Shown piece by piece: positions 1 to 11,320 of a stretch of 64,000 nt of DNA. Location of the stretch: contig NC_079507.1 of the NCBI RefSeq assembly GCF_030052815.1, positions 57,725,119 to 57,789,118 on the forward strand, read 5' to 3'. The notes below the pieces were generated by a model. The model did no database searches and was not told the DNA's origin. It saw nothing but the letters and a program-made list of their open reading frames with translations. The DNA is from Hevea brasiliensis. Taxonomy: Eukaryota; Streptophyta; Magnoliopsida; Malpighiales; Euphorbiaceae. Every line of letters starts with the position of its first letter. Position 1 is the stretch's first letter. The translations under genes and the position numbers were made by a program.

Positions 1-758
1 ACTTTTCAAACTTCAACTTCAAATTTACCCATTAGCAAAAGTTTCATCCATCGAATTTCATCTATAGATAGCACTTCCTCTTAGCTTATAGTTCAGACTA
101 ACTTGATCTAACTCCTATCACTACCTTAATCGTCAATCCATCCTTGACATTAGGTTTGTACTTACTATCATCCCTATATCAGGAGATTGTGTATGAATTG
201 GTGCCTACCAAACTCTCAAATAACTGGGTCACCTCAACCAAGTCTCTGTTCTTTATATAACCTTCTAGAGCTAAAAGTACGAGCTAAACTTGAAAAGAAG
301 GAGAAATATCCTCCTACAGTCGACAACACACGATTGTCCATATAATAATGTTTAAACAATGTCTTTTGGTCTCTCTCTTTAAATTTTATCATCTCCTTGC
401 AAAAGTTATGCTCTACCTATAAGATATCAGCCTCACTATCCCTCTGTTGTACTGCTATCCAATCCTAATATACTATCTTTATCTTGTCCCTTGCCTTCTG
501 CTGTATTTTGGAAGATATCTTTTATTAATAGATTCTTCTAGAGCTAACTTCAATCGTACTTATTGTCATTCGTATTGTGCCCCTGACTTTCGCTGTATTC
601 TAAAAGATATCTCTCACTAATAGATTATTTTAGTACTAAGTCCACCCTTTCTTATAATCATTATTTTGATCATTGAACTTCCTAGTGACTTATAACCACC
701 TATACTCGTTGCTTCCCATTCTACCCCTTCTATTGTTCTATCATTATTGTTTTACTGC

Positions 759-2441
759 TGGTTGCGTACTCTGCAAGTATACGGGTCATTCAAGTAGTAA
801 AGAAAAGATATCATCCCACAGAAATTTATTGTTTGAGTACCAAACTATAAAAGTTATGATTATTTAGGCTATCGATAATTTGTGCCAAAAATAAAGTAAG
901 AGATGCAGCAATTAAATTGGGAAAAATAAGGAAATTATAATGAATTAAGCAATTAAAATTCTAAGCACTATACTAATTTACTAAAATTTCAACAAGTAAT
1001 AAAAGATTTAATTAATTAATGGTAAAAATTGATTCCAGAGTTGAGGTTCATGAAGTAAATTTCATTTGGGATTTGGATAGGCAAAGCCAAGATTAAGGGA
1101 AATACAAGTTCGAAGGAAGTTGATTCTGATTTCCTTTAATTTCTCTTTCAAGCAAATTAAAGAGTGTTTTAAAGGAAATTAAACTCCATTCTCATGCAAT
1201 GTTTAATTACCCAAAACCCTTTAAGCATTTTAATCAACTTGAAATTCCTCTTAACCCACTAGTTTATTTCTAACACTCGGTGATTAAGTTCATTATCTTG
1301 ATTATCTATCATAGATTTTCACCTCTCGGTCCTTTAATCTAAGATTAAGAACAAAACCCAAAGGGTACCACCAATGGGTATGTAAATAAGCACACAAGAT
1401 AAGAATCAAAGCTTATATATACTAAAATCTGGTTAAAACCAGTCCAAATCTACAAATAAAACTTAAATCATTACACCCAACTCTGAAATCTTAAGTATCT
1501 ACTCACTCATGCTTGTATTTACAAGTAGAAAATATGAAATAAAGCAAGAAAACATGAAAATAAAACTTAAAATAAAAGAACTCAGAAGAAAAAGATCCAA
1601 ATCTCTGAAAATGGAAGCTGAAAAACGTCACTCTGCAGGTGTTCTTCCTCCTAGAAATGGCGTGATTCCCTCTTTTCTCTCTCTTTTGATTTTTCTCTCT
1701 CTTTCTCCTTATGGTAAAAAATGAGAATATGATGCTTATATATCCGCTCAAGGTTTGCCCTAAAAATGGTCTCTAAAGGGATAAAGACAAAAGGTGTAAA
1801 ATGTGTGAAAAGAGAAAATTTTTTCATGTCAGCAAATCTGCTAGCGCCATCCCACATGCCTCATGTTGATTTAAGTTGTTTTCAACATGCCTCATGTTGA
1901 TTCAGAGGAGGAGCCTTTAGATTCTGCATGACTAGCTACACGGGGCATGTGGGAGTCCCTAAAAATTTCGGCGTGTTTTGCTCCAAAATCTCTGTTTACA
2001 CGACCCGCCATATGGGGCATGTTAAAGTCCATGAAACTTTCGGCGTGTTTTGTTCCGAAATCTCTGTTTACACGACCCAGTGTGAATTTACATGCCTCAT
2101 GTGGATTCCTGCTGGTTAACTCTTATCTTCACATGACCCTGAACATGAGGCATCTTGAGGCCCTTGATAGTCTCGGCTGGTCTTCTCCTTTAAGCGAATT
2201 TTCTTCACTTTTCACACTACTTTAAGCTTCCAAATCACTTTGAATTTCTTTTGTATGGACCTTTTTGTCTTTAAACCTTATTAAAACCTATCAAAAACAT
2301 TAAAATTCCGAAAATCAAATATAATGAAACTAAAATTAACAAATTAACTAAAATAAGCATTAAAAGCATAAAATTACTAAACTAAAAAGGCAAAATGGAT
2401 GCAAAACTATTCTAAAATACTTATATAAAATGAGTTTATCA
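759..2441. mobile_element. Solo LTR (1683 bp) nested in the older element
   Basis: The element starts TGGTTGCG and ends GTTTATCA. It is flanked by a perfect 5-bp target duplication ACTGC (754-758 and 2442-2446). Its text is collinear with the LTR at 61768-63367: both have a GCAAGTATACGGGTC start, a CTCGGTCC/TTCGGTCC block, a CAACTCTGAAATCTTA block and a TAAAATGAG end. No internal region is present, so it is a solo LTR left by LTR-LTR recombination. A cluster of CATG-based near-palindromes and an approximately 80-bp duplicated GGCGTGTTTTG...ACACGACCC unit lie at 1848-2160. Confidence 0.85.
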
Positions 2442-4818
2442 ACTGCAAAGTGACTCTGTTGATCACACTAAAGACATTTGCCTAACATTCATAACAAATC
2501 TTTAACTACCTTCTCATTATCTCAATAGTCTAACCTAAAGCCTATGTGTCATTATCCTTTATTCTTTTCTCATCAGGCATAATTGAATCTATTAGGTGGA
2601 CTTTTATTCAACTTACTACTTATTGACTTTGCTTCTCTACCTAATAGGACAATTTAAGCTACCACTGCACGCCCTATAGCTACTACCTGCTTTGGTTGCA
2701 TACTTTACTTAACTTTTCTCATATTATCAATAATCTAAAGGGTTCTTATCCCATTGCTCCTTATTCTATCTTAGGGATAGAAAACAGACAAAGTCTAATC
2801 CAAATCCTATGACTTTGAGCTCTAGGTTCAAGCTCCTAAGACTGCATTAATTATGACCTACTCTGATTTCTATACTTCTGGGTTCCATACCTTGATAAAG
2901 GTTTTCCCTAATATTGTCCTTTTCTAAGCTTTCTATCCTTGCTTTTCTATTTACCTCATTTACCTTTCCTAGAATCGCATTTTGCCTTCTCTGTATCTTG
3001 ACTCTACTCTTCCTAATCTTATCATAATTTGAACCTTTTAGTTTGTTATTGAGCCAACTCCTTTTTATCTTACCCAAATATGAACTTTGATCATTTTACT
3101 TTTTAGCTCTATTCTCTTTCTTGACCTAACTGTCATATCAGAAACTTGTATATTTTTATTGTCTTTACCTAGTCATCTACACCTTGATGTTACTCAGAAT
3201 TGATCTTTTGACCACTCTAGCTAGTACTTCCACTAGCATTCAAGCTATCTCTCCTGCTACATTTGGATTGACTATTTTGAGTTTCCTTTTTACACTTCTT
3301 CTATCTACTAATATCCTATGATTCATCTTTGCTGACTTACTGCTCTTACCCTTAGAGTATACTCTTATCTTGAGCAGTAAGAAGCTGAAAAGGAACTCAG
3401 GGATTAGCAGTCACACATTCACTGTGCAATCTTTGTTCCTATCTATTGGACTACAAGCTACCGTTTACTACCTCAAGGAGGAGTCTACAAAGATACTAGT
3501 TTCCCATTTCCACCCAATTCACCAAAACTTAAGATATTGGGTGCCCAATCCCATCATTAAATTCAAAGGCTTTACGTCCATCATGATTTCATCATTTATG
3601 GTTCCTATAGTGAAACTTGTACCCCTCTAAAACACTTGAGCTAACAACTCTCTATCACATATTATAGTCTCACCTGGGACGCCATTCGGTAGGTCACCAA
3701 CACTAGTAGCAATCTGTTATCTCTCTTGAAGGACATTACCATACTCTGTAGCACAACTGACAGTAAAAGAGGTACCATATCTACTATATTGCCACAACTA
3801 TGTAAGGCTATCATCTCTCTTATCATACTATAAACTTTTCTAAAACATCTTTTCATAGGCTATAATATTATTCGCAACCTTTGATCTACTTTAGGAAATA
3901 GAACCGCACTCTACATTTCACTGTCACACAAAAAGTACTATCTTTATCAAACTCTAGGCAAAAAGTACACTGTAATGACAAAACTAAGATCTCATACTTG
4001 AGACCAAATGGTCCCATTATGTGAATGCTACCTTTACTCTGTGATTATATTGAAACCTCTAATCTTATGGCAATTCCTGATATAACTCTAGCTCATGTGA
4101 GAGTGACTGAGTCATTAACTCTGGTTACCACCCAATTGTAATCTTTTAGCATTCTAGCTCAAGGGTTTTAAACCCCTATTTGGGAGTTCCAAACTCCGTT
4201 ACAGAATTGAAACTCTATTCTGGCATAACTGCATCAAAACAGAGGCTGTCTGCAAATACCCTTAGAAAACACATTAGGGATGCACGTAGTTCTACACAAT
4301 AATCCTATGTCGATACTGTAATTTGTAGCTTACAGCACAAATATCAAGAACATTACATAGTTACTATGGTACGTCCCAACAAACTAGGCCTCCTAATCTC
4401 TTATCTTTCTTAAACCCACTAACACCATAAACTTACTCTGATGGGACTATCCACTGACAACTGCCAGTAGTGATATTCTTACCCCTACCTATACTGCCAT
4501 AACTCGCCTTTATGTACTCATGCCTTAAATTAGATAGGCACACCATTTAGCCCCACTATAATAGAAACACAGTATTTCTTAGATTACGTATTCCTAAGGC
4601 AAACCTCAACACGTTTGCTAACTTTAACCTACATCACCATGTACTCTACAAAAATTGAACCACTAAATTGAAGCACTCTTACACTATCCAAGGAATAATG
4701 CAAAATCTAGAAACAAAGAATTACAAAAGAAGATGAAATAAGATCCTACACTCTACATGTGGCAACTCTAGGTATACACTTTCCCATGAATCTAAAGTTT
4801 AAGCTCTGATACTAACTT

Positions 4819-6254
4819 TGTTATGACCCAAATTCTGGGCCAGACTGGCACTAGGACTTAGGTCAACATAAGGCCCCCAAAGCCCGTAGTAAGCCTAATT
4901 ATCCCTAACCCAACCATAAGGCTCATAACTGTAGTCCAATTTCAAAAAAATAAATGGACAAAGTTCGACCATAAATTGGACTATCCAACGGGGAGTATTA
5001 ACTCACCCGACCTATAAATATAAAAATATACAATCTGGGGAGCTTAGCACACCCTCACAATCCTCAATATGATAAATAATCTAAGGGGAGCTCATACTCA
5101 TCTCATACGTCCAAGCACAATCATATAATAAGTTTACAACACCCAAATGATTAGGTTATTACAATCCCAGAAAAGGTTAATACACTACTGGTATATATAG
5201 AGTTCTAGAATATAAATTAAGAAAATGAAATACAATTAAGCTGCTGTTGGTAAACCTGTGAGAAAAGGAGCAGGTTATTCACAAAAAGACTACCTGTCAC
5301 TTGAGGAAAAATAGTTGAACGGAGGTGAGTGTTCGACTCATAGAGTAATATATTGATTTTAAATACAATTTCTATAGCTATCTTGAATTAATGCATTGCC
5401 TGACATGAAATGCAGTATAGTCACATAGTATCAAACAATTCAAGTAATATTCACACAAAAGATAATTTGGAGCACTCACACACTCGTGCGTCACATCAAC
5501 ATACATATATATATATATATGGGAGCTGATCCCCTATATAGCTTTTTTATTTTCAATACCTGCTAGCAAGGTCAACTCAAGTCAGACTTTCTCTTAATAA
5601 TCCAAATGTGAGGGTTAGCGAGATCAACTTTAAGCCGTACTCACCCTGACTTATCCACATATAAGGATTAGGTCTCAGTGAGTCAAGCTTCAACTGCGAT
5701 TACCCGTCCTACCTATATCCATATCCACACTACATGTACGCCGACACACGCACACAACTCCAAATTACTCTAAGGCGACATCCACAATAATTTCATCAAA
5801 CAAACATGCAATACAAGGCGTGCCTAGTAATTAACTATATAAATATATTTATAAGTGAATACATGGGCATGTTTTGAATATATAATAATATTGAAATTAT
5901 AAATAAAATCAGTATCTACTCACAGATTAACTAGAGATCACTAAGACTGCTGGGCGGAGGAGGAGGGTTGACCTGATCACCTAAACAATTATATTTATGA
6001 ATTTTTAAATATTAAAATAAAACAATAAAGTTAAATAGTCAAAAACATCTTAAATTTATGCTGAAAATCTGATAAAGTTTTTCCTGTACCTAGGACTTAC
6101 CCAACCTGCAAGGCAACTTAAACAATACTTATAAATCTAATAGCCTCAGGTACACATCACAACAACATCATATTGCCTCTCCTAGACTGACCAAACCAAT
6201 CAAAAATCATATAATTACACATAAAATAATTATTTAAAAATTTGGGATGTTACA
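4819..6254 (-). repeat. LTR (5' LTR of the decayed minus-strand element)
   Basis: It is 1436 bp long, with TGTTA at the start and TTACA at the end as the terminal inverted dinucleotide-plus. It lies next to a tRNA-Met-type primer-binding site. A short (AT)n run sits near 5507-5520. The flank at 6255 onward is unrelated AT-rich DNA. Confidence 0.7.
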
Positions 6255-7025
6255 AAAATAATGAAATCAAAATTTTGATTTTTAATTAATCTATTTTTAT
6301 TGAGATTCAAACAACCACATCTTTTTAAGAATGATATAAGATAATGATTGATATTTCCTTTAAACCAATTTCTAATAGGTCTTTAATTTCATTTTTGAAA
6401 TAATTCTATTCAAAAATTAAAATTGAAATCAAAGTTTTGATTCTTTGATCTTTAGGAACTAAACTTAAAATCAAATTTCAATCTCGTTCAGCTCTAAATG
6501 ATTCTAGTTTTATTTAGTGTTTGGTTTAAATGAAAATTCATTTGGAATTCTTAATAATCAATTCTATGGAATTTATTATAACTAAATCAAATCATATCAA
6601 AATTGATAGAATTTGCTAATGAATTCTAAACTTAAAATCATATAAATTTCAAGTGATAAAATTATTCTCTTATTATATATTATTTTATTTTCTTTATTCT
6701 AAATACAAAATTTATTTCATTTGAAATGAGTTACATATTTAATATAAAATGTACCAAATAAAAAATTCATTCATAAATGAATTCTATCATTTACAAATCA
6801 AATGAATTTTACTATAAAATTGAACCAAATAGAGTTTTAATTTTATTTTAATTTCAATTTTGATTTCGATTTTAGTTTGAATATTGATTTTAACAAAAAA
6901 AAATATATAATTTTGATATAACCTTAGCAACAATGCACAGCCCTAGCCAGCTCGCACGTGTCTAAACTATTACAGATACCAACTTTCCTGTAAAAAGTAT
7001 TGAATATCATTCAAGAAGTAATGAA
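6255..7025. other. AT-rich intergenic DNA
   Basis: No coding frame is seen. The stretch is full of GATTTTNAATTTC-like words. A similar run occurs in the third VIT1 intron around 18540-19130, so this may be an old dispersed repeat. Confidence 0.4.
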
Positions 7026-7031
7026 AAAAAG

Positions 7032-7168
7032 TGGGCTAGGTGAAACTGAGCCCAAACCCAATACACAAGGGCTTCGATGATAATACCTTCACCCATGAAA
7101 ATATACAAGGCGGAGGCTAGGGTTTTGCAGTGCACTGACCACCATACTTACCAAGTCGCACTATAAAA
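7032..7168 (+). promoter_or_regulatory. Promoter with site II elements, telobox and TATA box
   Basis: Two site II words (TGGGCT at 7032-7037 and its complement AGCCCA at 7049-7054) precede a reverse telobox (AAACCCTA on the minus strand, 7118-7125) and a TATAAAA at 7162-7168. Site II plus telobox is the established combination in plant promoters of ribosomal-protein, nucleolar and snoRNA genes. That fits a transcript that makes both SmD2 mRNA and rRNA-guide snoRNAs. Confidence 0.65.
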
Positions 7169-7360
7169 GTGCCTTCTAGTGCTGTATCGTTGGATCTGAA
7201 TTCTGAGCGACTAAGCCTTTGCTCACCCGTCGTAAGGTATGCTTGTTTCAGCTATCTTGCCCCTATCTTTTGATCAGTGCTCTTGTTTTAGTGATGGGAA
7301 CATATGATTATGATTTAAGTTTTGATAATGGTATTGTTTAAATCCATAATAGTACTGAAT

Positions 7361-7449
7361 GTCTCTAATGATGATGTTTAGCTTAAAACTTTCGTTCTTC
7401 TGAGAAATTACCCATGTGGAATTCATATGGAGACCCGAACTGAAGAGAC
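7361..7449 (+). ncRNA. U59: Box C/D snoRNA, U59-like (copy 1)
   Basis: An 89-nt element has a closing stem GTCTCT (7361-7366) with AGAGAC (7444-7449), box C ATGATGA (7368-7374), box D' CTGA (7400-7403) and box D CTGA (7440-7443). The guide before D' reads AACTTTCGTTCTT, complementary to the conserved 18S rRNA stretch AAGAACGAAAGTT. The fifth base from D' points at an A, matching the site guided by U59/SNORD59 (human Am1031) as I recall it. It lies in the 5' leader intron of the SmD2 gene, so it would be released by intron processing. A second guide before D (TGGAGACCCG) is discussed under copy 2. Confidence 0.8.
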
Positions 7450-7587
7450 ATCTTTTTAGGGTTTTATATATTTTTTGTATTTGGGATTTTTTTTTCTTTC
7501 CTCTTGGCTTGCCATTAACTGGGTTGTAAGTGGTCTGATAATTATAACTTAAAATGCTTAAAACCAGTAGTAAATGATCTTTATGTT

Positions 7588-7658
7588 GCCTCTGAGGATG
7601 ATTAGTAGAATACTGATGTTCCATGCGGAAACTTTCTGGAGACCTGAACTGAAGAGGC
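7588..7658 (+). ncRNA. Box C/D snoRNA (second in the cluster)
   Basis: A 71-nt element has closing stem GCCTCT (7588-7593) with AGAGGC (7653-7658), a slightly degenerate box C ATGATTA (7598-7604), CTGA at 7613-7616 as D', and CTGA at 7649-7652 as D. Its 3' half (GGAGACCTGAACTGA) is nearly the same as in copy 1, but its 5' half lacks the 18S guide, so the two share only the D-box guide. The guide core TGGAGACCTG is complementary to CAGGTCTCCA, a stretch I recall from large-subunit rRNA. That target needs to be checked against 25S. Confidence 0.65.
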
Positions 7659-8066
7659 TTGATTCTGATTTCTTTATTGAAATTCTGGACTATTGAACCT
7701 TTCCTTTTAGTTCATTTTTAGCTCATAATTGATCTTTTTTAGTACTTTTTTAGTAAGAGTTTAATCCTTTTGAAGATTTGATGAGGGTTTATCAATTTGG
7801 CAATTGAAGATAATGCCTGTGTCTTAGGTTCGTGTTTTGAAGCAAAACTAACTTTTGAGCTTTCGTAGTGTTGGTTTGATTGATTTTATATATCATTATG
7901 TCTAGTAACTGTCCTCCTCCATTGTTTGAGGACTTGAATTCTTCTACTTTGAATTGCATATTTTTGTCTAAGAAATTTCAATTTTAAATCTCAAAATTAT
8001 ATAGTACAGTTTTTATTTTCTTGTTGTTTCATTTATTGTTGTTTTAGACATTGAAGATCTTTTTTC

Positions 8067-8147
8067 CTCTCTAAAGATGTGGTTTTATAAACTTTCGTTC
8101 TCCTGAGCTTATAATGCTGAAAAATTGTGGAGACCTGAGCTGAAGAG
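8067..8147 (+). ncRNA. Decayed U59-like snoRNA copy inside a perfect inverted repeat
   Basis: The element keeps the 18S guide AACTTTCGTTCT before D' (CTGA, 8103-8106) and GGAGACCTGAG before D (CTGA, 8140-8143). Box C is damaged (AGATGTGG in place of ATGATGA), and the closing stem is reduced to CTCT with AGAG. The whole is wrapped by 16-bp perfect arms AGACATTGAAGATCTT (8046-8061) and their complement (8156-8171), absent from the other two copies. It may be a pseudogene, or it may be held by the outer hairpin. Confidence 0.5.
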
Positions 8148-8637
8148 TTTTAAAGAAGATCTTCAATGTCTGATCTGGTTATTTGTTATTTTCAATTTGC
8201 ATTGTTTTACTTGCAAAGTAAGAAGAAATATGCCAATCAGTTTTCAAAAGTTGGAATGAAGAACTCCTTACTAATTTGTTGTCCAAAAAATGCCAAAATT
8301 ATTTTTCAATTGATTCTTAAGCCTGTACAATAGTAGATTTGATATTACCTTTTCCCTTGATGACTAGCCCTGGTACATTACCATCTTTCTTTTGCCTTTT
8401 CAAATTGCGGATTTATGATACCTCATTATGTTTGTTTTATCGGACATTAATTTTTCTTTTTCTTGTGAAATGAAACCTGGGTTCTTATAGAATGATGATC
8501 CTTTTTCCCTGCTTGATGCATGTGTCATTTTTATCGTAAATTTGTTTCCTCCCTAATTAATTGTTTTATTTATTCTTTTGGCTTAGTGCTGGGGTATTTG
8601 TTGAACACAATCTTAAAAAGTGCAAATTCCTTTCAAG

Positions 8638-9786
8638 ATGAGGTATTGGTTGATCTTTCTTTCATCTTTATTCAACTATCTCAGGTTTTCTATTTTAGAA
8701 TTTCTAGTTGAGTTTTTATTTTATTTTATTTTATTTTGCTTACTTGCTAACTATCATTTGTTTTGTTTTTTGTTCTTACCATTTTTCTTCTCTCTTAGCC
8801 GACCAATGGAGGAAGAGGTAAGATATTTTTCCTCCCTTATATCATCTGTCTGCTACTATTTTTATTTTTTCTTATTTTAATTTTTGATTGAGTATACTTT
8901 TCTTAATGTGACCATAGCTGCTAGGTTTTCTGTACCACATTTTTAGGTTCCCCAAGAAATTATTTGCTAGTGCTGGTTATTAATTTTTGTGTGGTAGTTA
9001 TGAATAATTCTCATGCTACAAAATTATTTTTACTCTTTGTAGTACATTTCATGGGAACTTTTAATAAGCTACTGTTTTGTTATTCACACACACAGAGCTT
9101 AGTTTGTAATGAAACTAACTATATTATAAAATTTATAACTTGAGTAATCTTTTATCTTGTAAGATTATAGATTCCATCAACAATCTTGTTCTTGTGTTAT
9201 AGGCCAGATAGCACCAAATCATTTCTCTTATGCTTATCTGTGCTAATTGCTTCAGGTTAGCAAGAACGAGGAGGAGGAGTTTAACACTGGACCCCTTTCA
9301 GTACTTATGATGAGTGTCAAAAATAACACACAGGTAATGTTAAGTTTTATAGTTTCCAATCCTTGACTTTGGAGTTTGGACTACCATGTTAGGAGATGCC
9401 TTCTGTTTGAACCAGTTTAACCTCAGGGTGTCTCATTTGAATTTGATTTGCCTTCCCACACTAAATAGGTGCTCATTAATTGTCGGAACAACAAAAAACT
9501 TCTTGGTCGCGTTAGAGCCTTTGATCGGCATTGCAACATGGTTCTTGAAAATGTCAGGGAGATGTGGACTGAGGTTGGCTCTATTTAAGACTAATTCCTA
9601 TTTATGGTTGTATCTATATTTAAACAATGCCCTTTCTTTCTTATTGGTAGTAAAATGCATTTTTTTTAGGTACCTAAGACAGGGAAAGGCAAGAAAAAGG
9701 CCATGCCAGTGAACAAGGACAGATTCATTAGTAAGATGTTTCTGCGTGGAGACTCTGTAATCATTGTTCTTAGGAATCCCAAGTGA
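8638..9786 (+). CDS. SmD2: Small nuclear ribonucleoprotein SmD2
   Basis: This is a core Sm-ring protein that assembles on U1, U2, U4 and U5 snRNAs for pre-mRNA splicing. I read five coding exons: 8638-8642 (ATGAG), 8799-8817, 9256-9333, 9469-9573 and 9670-9786, all with GT-AG borders. They give 107 residues, the normal family size. Sm1 is seen in the fourth exon ([23 protein letters not shown]) and Sm2 in the last ([11 protein letters not shown]), ending in RNPK. The start was chosen because only ATGAG spliced to CCGACCAATG gives the conserved MSRPMEE N-terminus. The 5-nt first coding segment probably belongs to a longer leader exon beginning at 8587. A leader intron of about 1.35 kb upstream (donor near 7232-7237) holds the snoRNAs. 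Likely poly(A) signal AATAAA lies near 10137. Confidence 0.92.
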
Positions 9787-10560
9787 TGGAGAGCTGCTTT
9801 TGAAATCAATGGATCTTGTGGCTGGGTCAAGTATATTACTGTATCTGGAATGGGAATTGGCTGCTATTATCGGCACATTAAAACCTGATTTATGCAGCCT
9901 TTCAGACTCCACATCAGAATTTCATATTAGCTGTAAAACCAAATTGAGTTGCTCCTTGTGTAGGAAGTGTAGCTAACTTTTAGCCTCTTAATGATACGGC
10001 CCCTTGTTAAGTTGCGATTCCATTGTTAATGACATTGTACCTGTTCATTTTCTTGTCCCTATCGAAGTGTCCGGTGAATCTATTTTAATCCAGTAGGCTT
10101 TGATGTGTAGGACGGACCCAAGGTATATTTAGATCCAATAAATAAATGTTAAGCCTGACAGAAGTCTTCTTCTCCGCCTGATATTTTAGTAGAAGGATGT
10201 GCTTGCTGCCGTTTCAAGCGCTGCTAGCAAGATGTCTTGGGATCTCTTTTGTTTTCTATCATCAAAGGTGCTTCTTATATCTATGTTGTGATCATGTTAA
10301 AAGTCATACAAACGCATATGGAAGGGTCGGAGCAAATCTCCACTATAGCCAAGTAATCTCTCCCATGGAAGATTTAGAGAGTTTTAAAAAGCTTAAATTG
10401 GATCCTTAGATTTTTATTGATTTGGAGCTCGATTCAAAGATGATTTAGAAGATGTTTGGTTTGCCTTATAAATCAGTTATGTTTACTTATAAGTAATAAG
10501 TTATTGCGTAGATTAACGTTTGTTTTGCCTTATAAGTTAAAAAAATTATTAAAAATAAAT
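9787..10560. other. SmD2 3' UTR and intergenic DNA
   Basis: The probable 3' UTR extends to about 10150. From about 10440 to 10560 there is an inverted-looking pair of words (TTTGGTTTGCCTTATAA and TTTGTTTTGCCTTATAAG) that could be a short MITE. I see no convincing gene. Confidence 0.35.
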
Positions 10561-11320
10561 AAGATGAGGGATGTGAGGAGGATGTTAGTCATAGGATTAA
10601 AGCTAAATGGTTGAAGTAGAGAAGTGCTACAGGAGTTCTATGTGACCGCAAGATTCTCAATAAGTTAAAAGGAAAATTTTACTATGCAATCATATGATCG
10701 GTCATGTTATATAGTAGTGAGTGTTGGGCACTTAAGATAAGAGTTGCGGATATGATAGTGAGTGTTGGGTACTGAAGAAGTCGTATGTGTCTAAGATAAG
10801 AGTTGTGGAAATGAGAATGTTAAGGTGGATGTCTAGTCATACTAGACTATATAAAATCCGTAATAAGAGTATTAGAGAAAATGTATGAGTGGTGTTAATT
10901 AAGGGTAAGTTGAAAAAAGGGATATTGAGGTTGTTTGGTTATGTGAAGCATAGATATACGAAGAAATGAGAATGTTAAGGTGGATGTCTAGTCATACTAG
11001 ACTATATAAAATCCGTAATGAGAGTATTAGAGAAAATGTATGAGTGGTGCCAATTAAGGGTAAGTTGAGAAAAGGGAAATTGAGGTTGTTTGGTCATGTG
11101 AAGCGTAGATATACGGAGGCTCCAGTTAGACAAGTAGAAGATAGAAAGAAAAGAAGGAGTAGGCCTAAACTGACCTAGATGAGAGTAGTACAACATGACC
11201 TATAAATATTATATATTTCTGAGGATTTAACCCAAAATCGTTTAAAATAGAAAAAGAGAATTCATATAGTCGATCCTAAATTCTTAAGATAAAAACTTAG
11301 TTGAGTTGAGTTGTATATAT
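10561..11320 (+). mobile_element. 3' tail of an RTE-type non-LTR retrotransposon (LINE)
   Basis: Reading the plus strand in shifting frames gives the end of a plant RTE reverse transcriptase: a KLKGKFY block, a YGSECWALK block, VAEMRMLRWMSSHTR, LRWFGHVKRRY, and a RRRSRPKLTW block. Stops and frame changes break it, so it is dead. It ends in a TTGAG-type simple tail near 11315. A 155-bp piece is directly duplicated: the ATGAGAATGTTAAGGTGGAT word recurs at 10811 and 10966. Confidence 0.75.

Larger units (their letters stand above)
1..6254 (-). mobile_element. Decayed LTR retrotransposon, internal region plus one LTR, truncated by window start
   Basis: The right LTR (4819-6254) begins TGTTATGACCC and ends GGGATGTTACA. 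Just outside its left end, the minus strand reads TAGTATCAGAGC, close to the initiator tRNA-Met primer-binding site TGGTATCAGAGC. This makes 4819-6254 the 5' LTR of a minus-strand element whose body runs leftwards to base 1 and beyond. No long open frame survives in 1-4818. Short frames such as 2847-3077 (minus, rich in Lys and Arg) may be coding remnants but I cannot assign them. The body is interrupted by the solo LTR at 759-2441. The superfamily is not determined because no reverse transcriptase motif is readable. Confidence 0.7.

Noticed and set aside
1503..1857. Overlapping short frames on both strands
   Set aside because: Within the solo LTR, compositionally biased, and mutually overlapping.
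7274..7624. 116-codon minus-strand frame
   Set aside because: It lies across the snoRNA-bearing leader intron on the opposite strand and shows no domain; a chance frame.
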